Source of the DNA: Burkholderiales bacterium
GTDB taxonomy: Bacteria > Pseudomonadota > Gammaproteobacteria > Burkholderiales > Usitatibacteraceae
Reading direction: 5' to 3'
Assembly: GCA_026125445.1 (NCBI GenBank)
Contig: JAHCLE010000019.1
Location: forward strand, 1 to 35,563
DNA length: 35,563 bases
Shown: positions 11,476 to 23,887 of the stretch, one piece after another
Numbering within the stretch: the first letter of the stretch is position 1
How the letters are laid out: each line of letters begins with the position of its first letter
Notes under the pieces: model-generated
Database searches by the model: none
What the model saw: the letters and a program-made list of their open reading frames with translations, nothing else
Told to the model about the DNA's origin: nothing
Position numbers and translations under genes: made by a program

Positions 11476-11484
11476 ATTCTAGCA
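11476..11484 (-). promoter_or_regulatory. Extended -10 promoter element for yajC-secDF
   Basis: On the minus strand the sequence TGC-TAGAAT has the extended -10 form (TGn followed by a five-of-six match to TATAAT). It lies about 62 bases before the yajC ATG, inside the only gap in the tgt-to-secF run. No good -35 hexamer is present, as expected for extended -10 promoters. Confidence 0.45.
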
Positions 11485-11533
11485 CGCGGGAGGCCGGGCA
11501 TTCGACCCGACATGGGGGCGCCGCCCCGGGGGA

Positions 11534-13378
<1,845 letters not shown>

Positions 13379-13397
13379 AGGAGTCTACCGAAATGGA

Positions 13398-13421
13398 AAG
13401 GGCCGCCCGAGGGCGGCCCTT
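13398..13421 (-). terminator. Hairpin terminator downstream of the H+-pyrophosphatase gene
   Basis: AAGGGCCGCCC (13398-13408) and GGGCGGCCCTT (13411-13421) form an 11-bp GC-rich stem with a minimal loop, 20 bases beyond the hppA stop. On the minus strand the stem is followed by a short T-rich run (TTTCCATTT), so intrinsic termination is plausible though the U-tract is weak. Confidence 0.65.
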
Positions 13422-13440
13422 CGCGTTGCCACGCGATCGC

Positions 13441-15513
<2,073 letters not shown>

Positions 15514-15570
15514 CTCACTTCTCCCTTTGACTTCGGTTGGGTACGGCGGAAAATCGGCGGGACGCCCCGC

Positions 15571-16830
15571 TCACGGGGCGCGAGCGGTCTTCGTCTTCTT
15601 GCGCACGGCGGCGTTCTTGAGCCGCACGTACCTCGGCAGGCCCTTCTCGAACGGCGGGAACGCCTCGCCCGCGATGAGCGGCTCGAGGTAGCGACGGCAC
15701 TTCGCGGTGATGTGGAAGCCGTCGGGCGTGATGAAGTCGCGCGGCATCTTCTTCTCGACGTTGGCGACGTCCTCGAGCTTCGCCACCCCGATCTTCCAGC
15801 GGTACGGGCGGCTCGAGACGCGGACTATCGTGGGCATGACGCCGGACCTGCCGGCGACGGCGAGCTCCACCGCGGCCTTGCCCACGGCGTACGACTGCTC
15901 GAGGTCCGCCTTCGACGCGATGTGCCGCGCCGCGCGCTGCAGGTAGTCGGCGACCGCCCAGTGGTACTTGTAGCCGAGCCTCGACTTCACGAGGTTGGCG
16001 ATCATCGGCGCCACGCCGCCGAGCTGCGAGTGCCCGAAGGCGTCCTTGAGGCCCGACTCGGAGAGGAACTTGCCCTCCCCGTCGTGCAGGCCCTCGGAGA
16101 CGCCGATGCAGCAATGTCCGAAGCGCCTGACGCTTTCGTCGACCTTCGCGAGGAAGGCGGCCTCGTCGAAGGCGATCTCCGGGAAGAGCAGCACGTGCGG
16201 CGCCTCGCCGGCCCTCGACTGCGCGAGCCCCACGGCGGCCGTGATCCAGCCCGCGTGCCGGCCCATCACCTCGAGCACGAAGACCTTCGTGGAGGTCTCG
16301 GCCATCGACTCCACGTCCAGGCCCGCCTCGCGCATGCTGGTGGCGACGTACTTGGCCACGGACCCGAAGCCCGGGCAGTTGTCGGTGATCGGCAGGTCGT
16401 TGTCGATCGTCTTGGGCACGTGGACGGCCACGAGCGGGTAGCCCATCTCGGTGGCGATGCGAGAGACCTTGAGGCAGGTGTCGGCGGAATCGTTGCCGCC
16501 GTTGTAGAAGAAATAGCCGATGTCGTGCGCCTTGAAGACCTCGATGAGGCGCTCGTACTCGTGGCCGCCCTTCTCCACGCCCTTGAGCTTGTAGCGGCAG
16601 GAGCCGAAGGCCCCTCCGGGCGTGTGCATGAGCGCGCGGATGCTGGCCGCGCTCTCGCGGCTGGTGTCGATGAGGTCCTCGTTGAGCGCGCCGATGATGC
16701 CGTTGCGGCCCGCGTAGACCTTGCCGATCTTCGACTTGTGCTTGCGGGCCGTCTCGATGACCCCCGCGGCGCTCGCGTTGATCACCGCGGTGACGCCGCC
16801 GGACTGGGCGTAGAAGGCGTTCCTGGGCAT
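15571..16830 (-). CDS. pfp: 6-phosphofructokinase, predicted pyrophosphate-dependent
   Basis: A 419-residue phosphofructokinase-family enzyme that would interconvert fructose 6-phosphate and fructose 1,6-bisphosphate in the cytoplasm. Two donor-site residues read as the PPi type: GGNDSADT with Asp at about residue 114 where ATP enzymes have Gly, and PKTIDNDLP with Lys at about 140 where ATP enzymes have Gly. The catalytic TIDND and the MGRHAGWI and PEIAF blocks are present. The length is above the short ATP enzymes (about 320). The neighbouring H+-pyrophosphatase supports PPi use and reversibility. ATG at 16830 has no obvious Shine-Dalgarno sequence. Substrate preference is inferred, not shown. 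Confidence 0.9.
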   Translation of the reverse strand: MPRNAFYAQSGGVTAVINASAAGVIETARKHKSKIGKVYAGRNGIIGALNEDLIDTSRESAASIRALMHTPGGAFGSCRYKLKGVEKGGHEYERLIEVFKAHDIGYFFYNGGNDSADTCLKVSRIATEMGYPLVAVHVPKTIDNDLPITDNCPGFGSVAKYVATSMREAGLDVESMAETSTKVFVLEVMGRHAGWITAAVGLAQSRAGEAPHVLLFPEIAFDEAAFLAKVDESVRRFGHCCIGVSEGLHDGEGKFLSESGLKDAFGHSQLGGVAPMIANLVKSRLGYKYHWAVADYLQRAARHIASKADLEQSYAVGKAAVELAVAGRSGVMPTIVRVSSRPYRWKIGVAKLEDVANVEKKMPRDFITPDGFHITAKCRRYLEPLIAGEAFPPFEKGLPRYVRLKNAAVRKKTKTARAP

Positions 16831-16862
16831 GGTGGGTACCGTGGGTTCAGCAGGCGTGGGAT

Positions 16863-16938
16863 TTCAGCACGGAGGACACGGAGGTCACGGAGTTCCCGGA
16901 ACGAAGCGGCTGGCTCCCTCCGTGCCCTCCGTGATGAA
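16863..16938. repeat. CACGGAGG-type interspersed inverted repeat
   Basis: Left arm 16863-16884 (TTCAGCACGGAGG, then ACACGGAGG) and right arm 16917-16938 match as reverse complements at 20 of 22 positions. Inside the left arm CACGGAGG recurs as a short tandem unit. This CACGGAGGACACGGAGG motif is a recurring intergenic element in GC-rich proteobacteria. It fills most of the 132-base gap between adk and pfp, so a hairpin would form in the shared transcript. Confidence 0.65.
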
Positions 16939-16962
16939 GACCCATGTCCATTCCCTTCCCCT

Positions 16963-17688
<726 letters not shown>

Positions 17689-17715
17689 ACCCGGGGAAAC
17701 CCTTCCGGGGGGGTA

Positions 17716-18492
17716 TCAGGCCGGCGGGCGGCCCAGCACCTTCCGTACCCTCGCGAGGTCCTCGGGGGTATCGACCCCCGCCTCCACGGGCTCGCTCCAG
17801 AACGCCACGGCGATGCGGTGCCCGTGGCCCAGGGCGCGCAGCTGCTCCAGCGCCTCGAAGCGCTCGGCCGGCGTCTGCGACAGCCCGACGAACTTGCGCA
17901 GGTACCCCACCCGGTAGGCATAGATGCCGACGTGGCGCAGCGCCGGGAAGCCCGGCGGCAGCCTGCCCTTGCTCTCGGCGAACGCGTCGCGGGCGTACGG
18001 GATGGGCGCGCGCGAGAAGTAGGTCGCGAAGCCGTCGGTGTCGTGCACGACCTTCACCACGTTCGGGTCGAAGAACGCCTTGGCGCTCGTGATGGGATGC
18101 ACGGCCGTGGCGATGGCGGCCTTGGGGCGCAGCGCCAGCTCGCGCGCCACGGCGCGGATGAGCAGCGGGTCGATGAGCGGCTCGTCGCCCTGGACGTTCA
18201 CCACGATCTCGTCGTCGTCGAGCCGCAGCAGGTCGACGGCTTCAGCGAGCCTGTCCGTGCCCGTCGGGTGCGCGGGCGAGGTGGTGCACACGCGCCAGCC
18301 CAGCGCCGCCATGGCGTCGGCGATGTCGGCATGGTCGGTGGCGATCACCACCTCCTCGGCCCCGCTCTCGGCGGCCCGCTCGGCCACCCAGGCGACCATA
18401 GGCTTGCCCGCGATGTCGGCGAGCATCTTGCCGGGCAGCCGCGTGGAGCGAAGCCGCGCCGGGATGATGACCTTGAAGGCCAGGGTCTTCAT
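17716..18492 (-). CDS. kdsB: 3-deoxy-manno-octulosonate cytidylyltransferase (CMP-KDO synthetase)
   Basis: KdsB, 258 residues, activates KDO with CTP to give CMP-KDO for the lipopolysaccharide inner core, in the cytoplasm. The nucleotide-binding loop [15 protein letters not shown] is at about residues 9-23, followed by [25 protein letters not shown] with metal-binding Asp, and the KDO-site segment [11 protein letters not shown] and [10 protein letters not shown]. The ending [18 protein letters not shown] is typical. The ATG at 18492 was chosen because it yields the standard [14 protein letters not shown]-terminus. It sits directly downstream of the Trm112-like gene, 11 bases away. Confidence 0.97.
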   Translation of the reverse strand: MKTLAFKVIIPARLRSTRLPGKMLADIAGKPMVAWVAERAAESGAEEVVIATDHADIADAMAALGWRVCTTSPAHPTGTDRLAEAVDLLRLDDDEIVVNVQGDEPLIDPLLIRAVARELALRPKAAIATAVHPITSAKAFFDPNVVKVVHDTDGFATYFSRAPIPYARDAFAESKGRLPPGFPALRHVGIYAYRVGYLRKFVGLSQTPAERFEALEQLRALGHGHRIAVAFWSEPVEAGVDTPEDLARVRKVLGRPPA

Positions 18493-18503
18493 GGAAGCCC
18501 CCC

Positions 18504-18683
18504 TCAGGCCTCCTCGTCGGGTCCGAGCTTGCGGGCCTCCTCCTCCAGCATGACGGGGATGTCGTCGCGCACGGGGAAGGCGAGACGGTCGGCGCGGCAG
18601 ACGAGCTCGCGGGGCTCGCGGCGGTGCACGAGTGGGCCCTTGCAGATGGGGCAGACGAGGATCTCGAGGAGCTTGGGGTCCAT
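18504..18683 (-). CDS. Trm112/YcaR family small protein
   Basis: A 59-residue protein of the Trm112 (UPF0434/YcaR) family, starting [18 protein letters not shown], with the CPIC zinc-ribbon-like knuckle at about residues 11-14 and the [16 protein letters not shown] block. In eukaryotes Trm112 activates methyltransferases; the bacterial role is not settled. It sits between lpxK and kdsB as in many proteobacteria, its ATG sharing one base with the lpxK stop (TGATG), so translation is probably coupled. Confidence 0.95.
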   Translation of the reverse strand: MDPKLLEILVCPICKGPLVHRREPRELVCRADRLAFPVRDDIPVMLEEEARKLGPDEEA

Positions 18684-19738
18684 CAGGGGCTCTTCCGGGC
18701 GGCGAGGCGTTCGAGGAGGAAGGCGTCGAATTCCGGCGGCAGGGCCGCCTCGACGCGCAGGAACCACATCCGCGCATCGGCGAATGCCGCGCATTTTACG
18801 GCATCCTTCTCGGTCATGACGACGAGGTCGGCGCCGGGCAGGCGCAGCTCGCCGGGCTGGAAGTGGTGGTGGTCGGCAAAGGGGTGGCGCTCCGGCGAGA
18901 TGCCCAGGCGCACGAGATGGGCGAAGAAGCGCGCGGGGTTGCCGATGCCTGCCACCGCGGCGATCCGCCGGCCGCGCGCGGCCAGCGCGAACTCCTCCGG
19001 CGCGAGCTCCTCGCCGGAGAAGGACACGAAGCGCTCCCCGGCGAGGGTCATCGCGAACTGCCGCGGCGCCGGCACCCGGACCGAATTCTCGACCGGCGCT
19101 TCGCGACTACGGTTCCCCCCGTTCACGACGGCGCAGTCGACCTCGCGAAGCCGCGAGACCGGCTCGCGAAGCGGACCGGAAGGCAGCGGCAGCCCGTTGC
19201 CGAAGCCGCGCTCGCCGTCGACGACCGCGATCTCCACGTCGCGGGCGAGCGCGTAGTGCTGCAGGCCGTCGTCGCTCACCAGCACATCGACCTCGGGGTG
19301 CGCGGCCAGGAGCGCCCGCGCGGCCGCGGGACGGTCGGGCGACAGGTATACCGGCACGCCCGTGCGCCTGGCGATGAGCACCGGCTCGTCGCCGAAGTAC
19401 TCCGGCGTGGCCACGCCGGGGAGCACGCGCACCACGCCGCGGGGATCGGCGTCCGTGGGCGGCACGCGCCCGTACCCGCGCGAGACGACGCCGGGATTGC
19501 GCCCGGCCGCGCGCAGCGTCTCGACCACCTCGATCACCAGGGGAGTCTTGCCGGTGCCGCCGGCGGTGATGTTGCCCACCACGACCACGGGCACGGGCGC
19601 CTTCCACGCCGGCAGGATCCCGGCCCGGTAGAGAGCCCGCCGCAGCCCGGAAAGGGCGCGGAAGGCGAGCGCGAGGGGAAGGAACACGAGCGCCCCGCCG
19701 CCGAGGCGCTGCCATTCCCGTTCCAGCCAGGCGCGCAT
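18683..19738 (-). CDS. lpxK: Tetraacyldisaccharide 4'-kinase
   Basis: LpxK, 351 residues, phosphorylates the 4' position of the lipid A disaccharide precursor at the inner face of the cytoplasmic membrane. An N-terminal hydrophobic anchor ([19 protein letters not shown]) precedes the P-loop [12 protein letters not shown] at about residues 55-66 and the VVSRGYGR segment. [18 protein letters not shown] contains the conserved DDG/LQH block, and MTEKDAVKC is near the C-terminus. The gene is intact and is followed by the Trm112-like gene and kdsB, a lipid A/KDO grouping. ExbD ends 16 bases upstream. Confidence 0.97.
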   Translation of the reverse strand: MRAWLEREWQRLGGGALVFLPLALAFRALSGLRRALYRAGILPAWKAPVPVVVVGNITAGGTGKTPLVIEVVETLRAAGRNPGVVSRGYGRVPPTDADPRGVVRVLPGVATPEYFGDEPVLIARRTGVPVYLSPDRPAAARALLAAHPEVDVLVSDDGLQHYALARDVEIAVVDGERGFGNGLPLPSGPLREPVSRLREVDCAVVNGGNRSREAPVENSVRVPAPRQFAMTLAGERFVSFSGEELAPEEFALAARGRRIAAVAGIGNPARFFAHLVRLGISPERHPFADHHHFQPGELRLPGADLVVMTEKDAVKCAAFADARMWFLRVEAALPPEFDAFLLERLAARKSP

Positions 19739-19754
19739 GGGCCCCGCGCCGCCC

Positions 19755-20171
19755 CTACTTGCGCGACTGCGTGGTGAAGGAGATGTGGTTGTAGCCCGCG
19801 ATGCGCGCCGCCTCCATCACGTTCACCACGGACTGGTGCGTGGCCGCGGCGTCGGCGCTGATGGCGACGACCGGCTCCTTGGCGCCCTTGGCCGCCTCCT
19901 GCAGGCGCGTGGCGAGGCCGGAGGGGTTGTCGTAGGCGACCGTCGCGCCGTTGATGGCGTAGCGCCCGTTCGCGTCGACGGCCACGGCGAGCACCTGCGG
20001 GCGGTCGGGAGACTTCTCCGCGGCCGACTCCGGCAGGTTGATCTGCAGCTCGGCGAAGCGGCTGTAGGTGGTGGTGAGGAACAGGAAGATCAGGACGACG
20101 ATGAGGATGTCGATGAGCGGGATCAGGTTGATCTCCGGCTCCTCGCGCGCCCTTCCACGCCGGAAGTTCAT
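19755..20171 (-). CDS. exbD: ExbD/TolR family energy-transducer subunit
   Basis: A 138-residue ExbD/TolR-type protein with one membrane helix (about residues 15-36, NLIPLIDILIVVLIFLFL) containing the conserved membrane Asp at residue 21 that carries protons in this motor family, and a periplasmic domain ending ARIAGYNHISFTTQSRK. It pairs with ExbB to power TonB- or Tol-like work across the envelope. Its ATG overlaps the exbB stop (ATGA). No tonB gene is in the window; this ExbBD pair next to lpxK is common in betaproteobacteria and may serve envelope functions other than iron uptake. Confidence 0.93.
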   Translation of the reverse strand: MNFRRGRAREEPEINLIPLIDILIVVLIFLFLTTTYSRFAELQINLPESAAEKSPDRPQVLAVAVDANGRYAINGATVAYDNPSGLATRLQEAAKGAKEPVVAISADAAATHQSVVNVMEAARIAGYNHISFTTQSRK

Positions 20172-20776
20172 GCGCGCCGTTCGCCCCGCAGGATCTCCAC
20201 GAGCTTGATGGCCTGGCTCTCCATCTCGACCACGAGCACGTCCACGCGGTTGCGGAAGTGGCGATAGAAGATGACCGCGGGAATGGCCACGCCGATGCCG
20301 AAGAGCGTGTTGTAGAGCGCCACCGAGATGCCGTGCGCGAGCTGCGCCGGGTTGCCGCCCGAGGGGGTCTGGGACCCGAAGATCTCGATCATCCCCACGA
20401 TCGTGCCGAAGAGCCCCAGCAGCGTGGAGACGGTGGCGATGGTCCCCAGCGTGTTGAGGAAGCGCTCGAGCTCGAGCATCACCGCCCGGCCGGCGTCCTC
20501 GACGGAATCCTTGATCACCTCGCGCGGGCTCTTCTCGTTGGCGAGCGCCGCGGCGAAGATGCGCCCGATGAGCGGCCCCTGCTGCAGGCGGTTGAGGAGG
20601 TCCTGCGTCACGCCCTTGGACTGGTACTCGCGGACGGTGGCCGGGAGGAGGTCCCGGGGCGCGACCACGGAGGTCCGCAACGACCAGAAGCGTTCCCCGA
20701 TGATGGCCAGCGCGACGACGGAAGTGAGGATGATGAACCAGATCGGCCAGCCGGCCGCTTCGATGATCGACAGCAC
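20168..20776 (-). CDS. exbB: MotA/TolQ/ExbB proton channel family protein
   Basis: ExbB/TolQ-type inner-membrane subunit, 202 residues from the GTG at 20776, which gives the expected N-terminus MLSIIEAAGWPIWFIIL with the first helix at about 9-27. The cytoplasmic domain holds the LLNRLQQGPLIGRIFAAAL segment. The paired helices TLGTIATVSTLLGLFGTIVGMIEIF and ISVALYNTLFGIGVAIPAVIFY carry the GLFGTV-like and T...AIPA motifs of the channel. GGGGAC precedes the GTG at a suitable distance. A longer open frame to 20866 adds residues unlike the family and was not used. It forms a coupled pair with exbD. Confidence 0.92.
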   Translation of the reverse strand: MLSIIEAAGWPIWFIILTSVVALAIIGERFWSLRTSVVAPRDLLPATVREYQSKGVTQDLLNRLQQGPLIGRIFAAALANEKSPREVIKDSVEDAGRAVMLELERFLNTLGTIATVSTLLGLFGTIVGMIEIFGSQTPSGGNPAQLAHGISVALYNTLFGIGVAIPAVIFYRHFRNRVDVLVVEMESQAIKLVEILRGERRA

Positions 20777-21276
20777 GCGTGCATGTCCCCGGTGAAATTC
20801 GCAGCGCATTTTCGCCTGCCCACCCGCGTTCCACAAGCCCTTGTGCCGCGAAGCGACGGATGCCACAAGCCCGGCGAGAATTCACTTGAAGTGCGAAAAC
20901 GCGCGCCCCGCCGAACCCCAGCATTGGCGCGGCTTCGCGGCCGAAATGCCCCGGAAAGCGGCGTCGATTCTCGCGTGACGGTCGCCTCGCGATGGGCAAT
21001 CGCCACAGTGTCGCGAATCATCCACAGAGGCTGTGGATAACCCTGTGGGTCTTCGCCGGGGGGCATCTCCAAGTGCCGTTCCGATAAGGCTTTTTTTTCC
21101 TCCGCTCATTTTTTGAGCGTCCGTGGTTCCCGTCTATTAATCAAACACTTACAGTTTTTTTCCCCTGTCAAGAGGGCGCCCCGGGGACATTCCGTGTTTC
21201 CGCGCCGCGTCACTTCCGTGACGGTGGATAGAGGGCCCGTCGCCGCGCCCCGGGAAAGCGTCTAGGATGCCGCCCC
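20777..21276. other. 500-bp divergent intergenic region between exbB and xseA
   Basis: The exbB-proximal half is GC-rich with no gene I can support. The middle holds a DnaA-box-like inverted pair (21018-21040). The xseA-proximal half has an unusually AT-rich tract at about 21085-21170 with runs of eight and seven T, a small inverted repeat CGCTCA-T5-TGAGCG (21103-21119), and a perfect TTGACA on the minus strand at 21170-21175 without a good -10 at standard spacing. CGTCAC-TTCC-GTGACG (21208-21223) is a perfect short palindrome that could be an operator for xseA. Both genes' promoters must lie here. Confidence 0.6.
21018..21040. promoter_or_regulatory. Inverted pair of DnaA-box-like sequences
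   Basis: TTATCCACA, an exact DnaA-box consensus, reads on the minus strand at 21040-21032, and TCATCCACA, one base off, reads on the plus strand at 21018-21026; with the flanking G they form two 10-base arms around AGG. An AT-rich tract follows 45 bases later. This could be a DnaA-responsive regulatory site. Confidence 0.45.
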
Positions 21277-22629
21277 ATGGCCTCCCTGCCGGGCTCCGCC
21301 CCCCTCACCGTCACCGAAATCAACCGCCGCTCCCGGCAGATTCTCGAGAACCAGTTCGGCCTGGTCTGGGTGGTGGGCGAGATCTCGCGCGCCACCCTCG
21401 CCTCCTCCGGGCACTGGTACTTCGTCCTCAAGGACGAGGGGGCGGCCATCGACTGCGCCATGTTCAAGGGCCGCGCGCAGTACCTCGACTTCCGGCCGGA
21501 GAACGGCCTGAAGGTCGAGGTGCGGGCGCGGGTCACCATCTACGAGCCGCGCGGGGCCTACCAGCTCGCCGTGGAGCAGATGCGCCACGCGGGCCTGGGC
21601 GCGCTCTTCGAGGCCTTCGAGAAGCTCAAGGCACGGCTCGCCGCCGAGGGGCTGTTCGAGCCCGCGCGCAAGAAGCCGCTGCCCGCCTTCGCGCGCGCCA
21701 TCGGGGTGGTGACCTCGCCCGCGGCCGCCGCGCTCCGCGACATCCTCACCACGCTCGCGCGCCGCGCGCCCATGGTGCCGGTGATCCTCTACCCCACGCC
21801 CGTGCAGGGCGAGGGCGCGGGGGCGCAGGTCGCGCGCGCCATCGAGGCAGCCAATGCCCGGCGCGAGTGCGACGTGCTGATCGTGGCCCGGGGCGGCGGC
21901 AGCCTCGAGGACCTGTGGGCCTTCAACGAGGAGGTCGTGGCGCGCGCCATCGCCGCCTCCGCCATCCCCGTGGTGAGCGGCGTCGGCCACGAGACCGACT
22001 TCACGATCGCCGACTTCGTGGCCGACCTGCGGGCGGCCACGCCCACCGCCGCGGCCGCGGCGGCAAGCCCGGATCGCGACGTCCTCCTCGCGCAGAACGC
22101 TCGCGCCCGTGCGCGCCGGCGCGCTACGCCGCCAGCGCTGGACGAACCGGGCAGCGGCTGGACCTCATGACCGGCGCCTGCTCACGCCCGCCGAGCGCGT
22201 CGAGCGGTCGCGGGCCGGGCTGCGGCCGTCGCCCGCCGGCTCACGCCGGGCTGGCAGGGACCTCGGGCTTCGCGCCGCCGCGCTGCGCGGGATCGCGCCG
22301 CGGCTGAGGGCGGCCGCGCCGGCATGGCCGATCTCGCGCGCGAACCTCGGCCGGCTCGGGCCAGGGGACTGGCGGCGGGGGCCGCGCGCTCGCAACGCGA
22401 GCGCCGCGCGCGCCTGGCGGCCGCGGCGGCCTCGCTGGGCCACCTCGACCCCTCGCAGGTGCTCTCCCGCGGCTATGCGATCGTGCGCGCGAAGGACGGC
22501 GCCGTCGTGCGTTCCGGCGCGACGCTCGCTCGCGGCGACGCCCTCGACGTCACCTTCGCCGAGGGCGGCGCGAAGGTCACGGTCGACGAGCCGCGCTCCG
22601 ATTCCGCGCCGGAGCGGCCGGGCGTATAG
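21277..22629 (+). CDS. xseA: Exodeoxyribonuclease VII large subunit (frame interrupted)
   Basis: XseA, the large subunit of the single-strand-specific exonuclease VII, cytoplasmic. The first 275 or so residues are clean: the N-terminal OB-fold ([35 protein letters not shown]) and the catalytic domain ([61 protein letters not shown]). The C-terminus [15 protein letters not shown]...[15 protein letters not shown] reads in the same frame at 22440-22629. Between about 22090 and 22230 the coiled-coil part jumps through other frames (QRLDLM, then [15 protein letters not shown]), implying at least three small indels. The TGA at 22168 is therefore probably spurious. No xseB is seen nearby. Confidence 0.88.
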
Positions 22630-22659
22630 TGGATCGGCAATCCCACCTCAGGAGGAGAG
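22624..22659 (+). promoter_or_regulatory. Probable -10 and strong ribosome-binding site for the dodecin gene
   Basis: TATAGT (22624-22629) matches the -10 consensus at five of six bases and overlaps the xseA stop codon. AGGAGGAGAG (22650-22659) is a very strong Shine-Dalgarno sequence five bases before the dodecin ATG. Confidence 0.45.
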
Positions 22660-22664
22660 AAAGC

Positions 22665-22907
22665 ATGGCCAAGAAAGCGAAGAAAGCCCGGGCGGCCACG
22701 CCTGCCGTCTACCGGATCACCGACATCGTCGGGACGAGCTCCACGTCGTGGGCGGACGCCGCCGCCAACGGCATCAAGGCGGCCTCGAAGAGCCTGCGCG
22801 ACCTGCGCGTGGCCGAGGTCGACCGGCTCGACGTGAAGATCGAGGGCGGAAAGCTCATCTATCGCGCGAAGCTCAAGCTGAGCTTCAAGTACCACGGGGA
22901 CGATTGA
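22665..22907 (+). CDS. Dodecin family flavin-binding protein
   Basis: A small protein of 80 residues with a lysine-rich N-terminal extension (MAKKAKKARAATPA) and a dodecin core: VYRITDIVGTSSTSWADAAANGIKAASKSLRDLRVAEVDRLDVKIEGGKLIYRAKLKLSFKY fits the beta-alpha-beta-beta fold with the GTSS.SW flavin-stacking Trp near residue 30. Dodecins assemble into hollow dodecamers that bind flavins and buffer or store them. The strong AGGAGG fixes the start at 22665. It is intact despite lying between interrupted genes. Confidence 0.93.
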   Translation: MAKKAKKARAATPAVYRITDIVGTSSTSWADAAANGIKAASKSLRDLRVAEVDRLDVKIEGGKLIYRAKLKLSFKYHGDD

Positions 22908-22934
22908 GTCTCCCACCCGGCCTTGGCGGCCCGC

Positions 22935-23876
22935 CTAGCGGCCGTCCAGGAACCGCCCCACGCGCCCCGCCACCTCCGCCGCGAGGTCGGGGCGCAGGCA
23001 ATCCAGCCGCTCCACTTCCCGCATCGCCCGCAGCCACGTGAGCTGGCGCTTGGCCAGCTGCCGGGTCGCGGCCACGCCGCGCGCCTCGAGGGTGGCCGCG
23101 CTCGCCTGCCCCTCCAGCGTCTCCCACACCTGGCGATAGCCCACGGCGCGCATCGAGGGCAGGCCCGCGTCGAGGGCGTAGCGGGCGCGCAGGCCGACCA
23201 CCTCGTCCACCAGCCCCGCCGCGAGCATCGCGCGGAAGCGCTCTTCGATGCGCCGGTGCAGCACCGCGCGATCGGAGGGCTCCAGCACGACGGTGAGCGC
23301 CGCGAAGGGCGGGCCTCCGCCGCCCTCGCCGGCGATGAGGGCGGTGAGGCTCGCGCCCGCGAGGCGCCAGACTTCCAGCGCGCGCTGGATGCGCTGCGCG
23401 TCGTTCGGGTCGAGCCGCGCGGCGCTCGCGGGATCGACCCCGGCCAGCTCGGCGTGCAGCGCCGGCCAGCCGCGCAGCCGTGCCTCGCGGTCGATCTGCG
23501 CCCGCACGGCGGGATCGGCCGCCGGAAGGCGAGCCAGCCCGCGCATGAGCGCCCTCTCGTAGAGCATGGTGCCGCCGGCGAAGAGCGGCACGCGGCCGCG
23601 CGCGGCGATCCCGCCGGCCACGCGCAGGGCGTCCTCGCGGAACCGTCCCGCGGAGTAGGCCTCGGTGGGCGGCACGATGTCGACGAGGTGGTGCGGCACC
23701 GCCGCGAGGGTGGCGCGGTCGGGCTTGGCGGTGCCGATGTCCATGTCGCGGTAGACGAGCGCCGAGTCGACGCTCACGATCTCCAGCGGAAAGCGCGCGG
23801 CGAGCGCCAGGGCGAGCGCGGTCTTGCCGCTCGCGGTGGGCCCGAGGAGGAAGACCGCCGGGGGAAGCCGCGCCAT
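22935..23876 (-). CDS. miaA: tRNA dimethylallyltransferase
   Basis: MiaA, 313 residues, adds a dimethylallyl group to adenosine 37 of tRNAs reading codons that begin with U. The P-loop GPTASGKT is at residues 12-19, followed by [39 protein letters not shown] and [14 protein letters not shown]. The late block [18 protein letters not shown] and the [13 protein letters not shown] segment with the tRNA-contacting basic residues are present. The ATG at 23876 matches the usual N-terminus. It lies 11 bases downstream of mutL and is intact. Confidence 0.97.
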   Translation of the reverse strand: MARLPPAVFLLGPTASGKTALALALAARFPLEIVSVDSALVYRDMDIGTAKPDRATLAAVPHHLVDIVPPTEAYSAGRFREDALRVAGGIAARGRVPLFAGGTMLYERALMRGLARLPAADPAVRAQIDREARLRGWPALHAELAGVDPASAARLDPNDAQRIQRALEVWRLAGASLTALIAGEGGGGPPFAALTVVLEPSDRAVLHRRIEERFRAMLAAGLVDEVVGLRARYALDAGLPSMRAVGYRQVWETLEGQASAATLEARGVAATRQLAKRQLTWLRAMREVERLDCLRPDLAAEVAGRVGRFLDGR

Positions 23877-23887
23877 CGCGGGCGGCC

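Noticed and set aside
21000-21180. Chromosomal replication origin
   Set aside because: Only two DnaA-box-like sites are present and none of dnaA, dnaN, rpmH, gidA or parAB is nearby.
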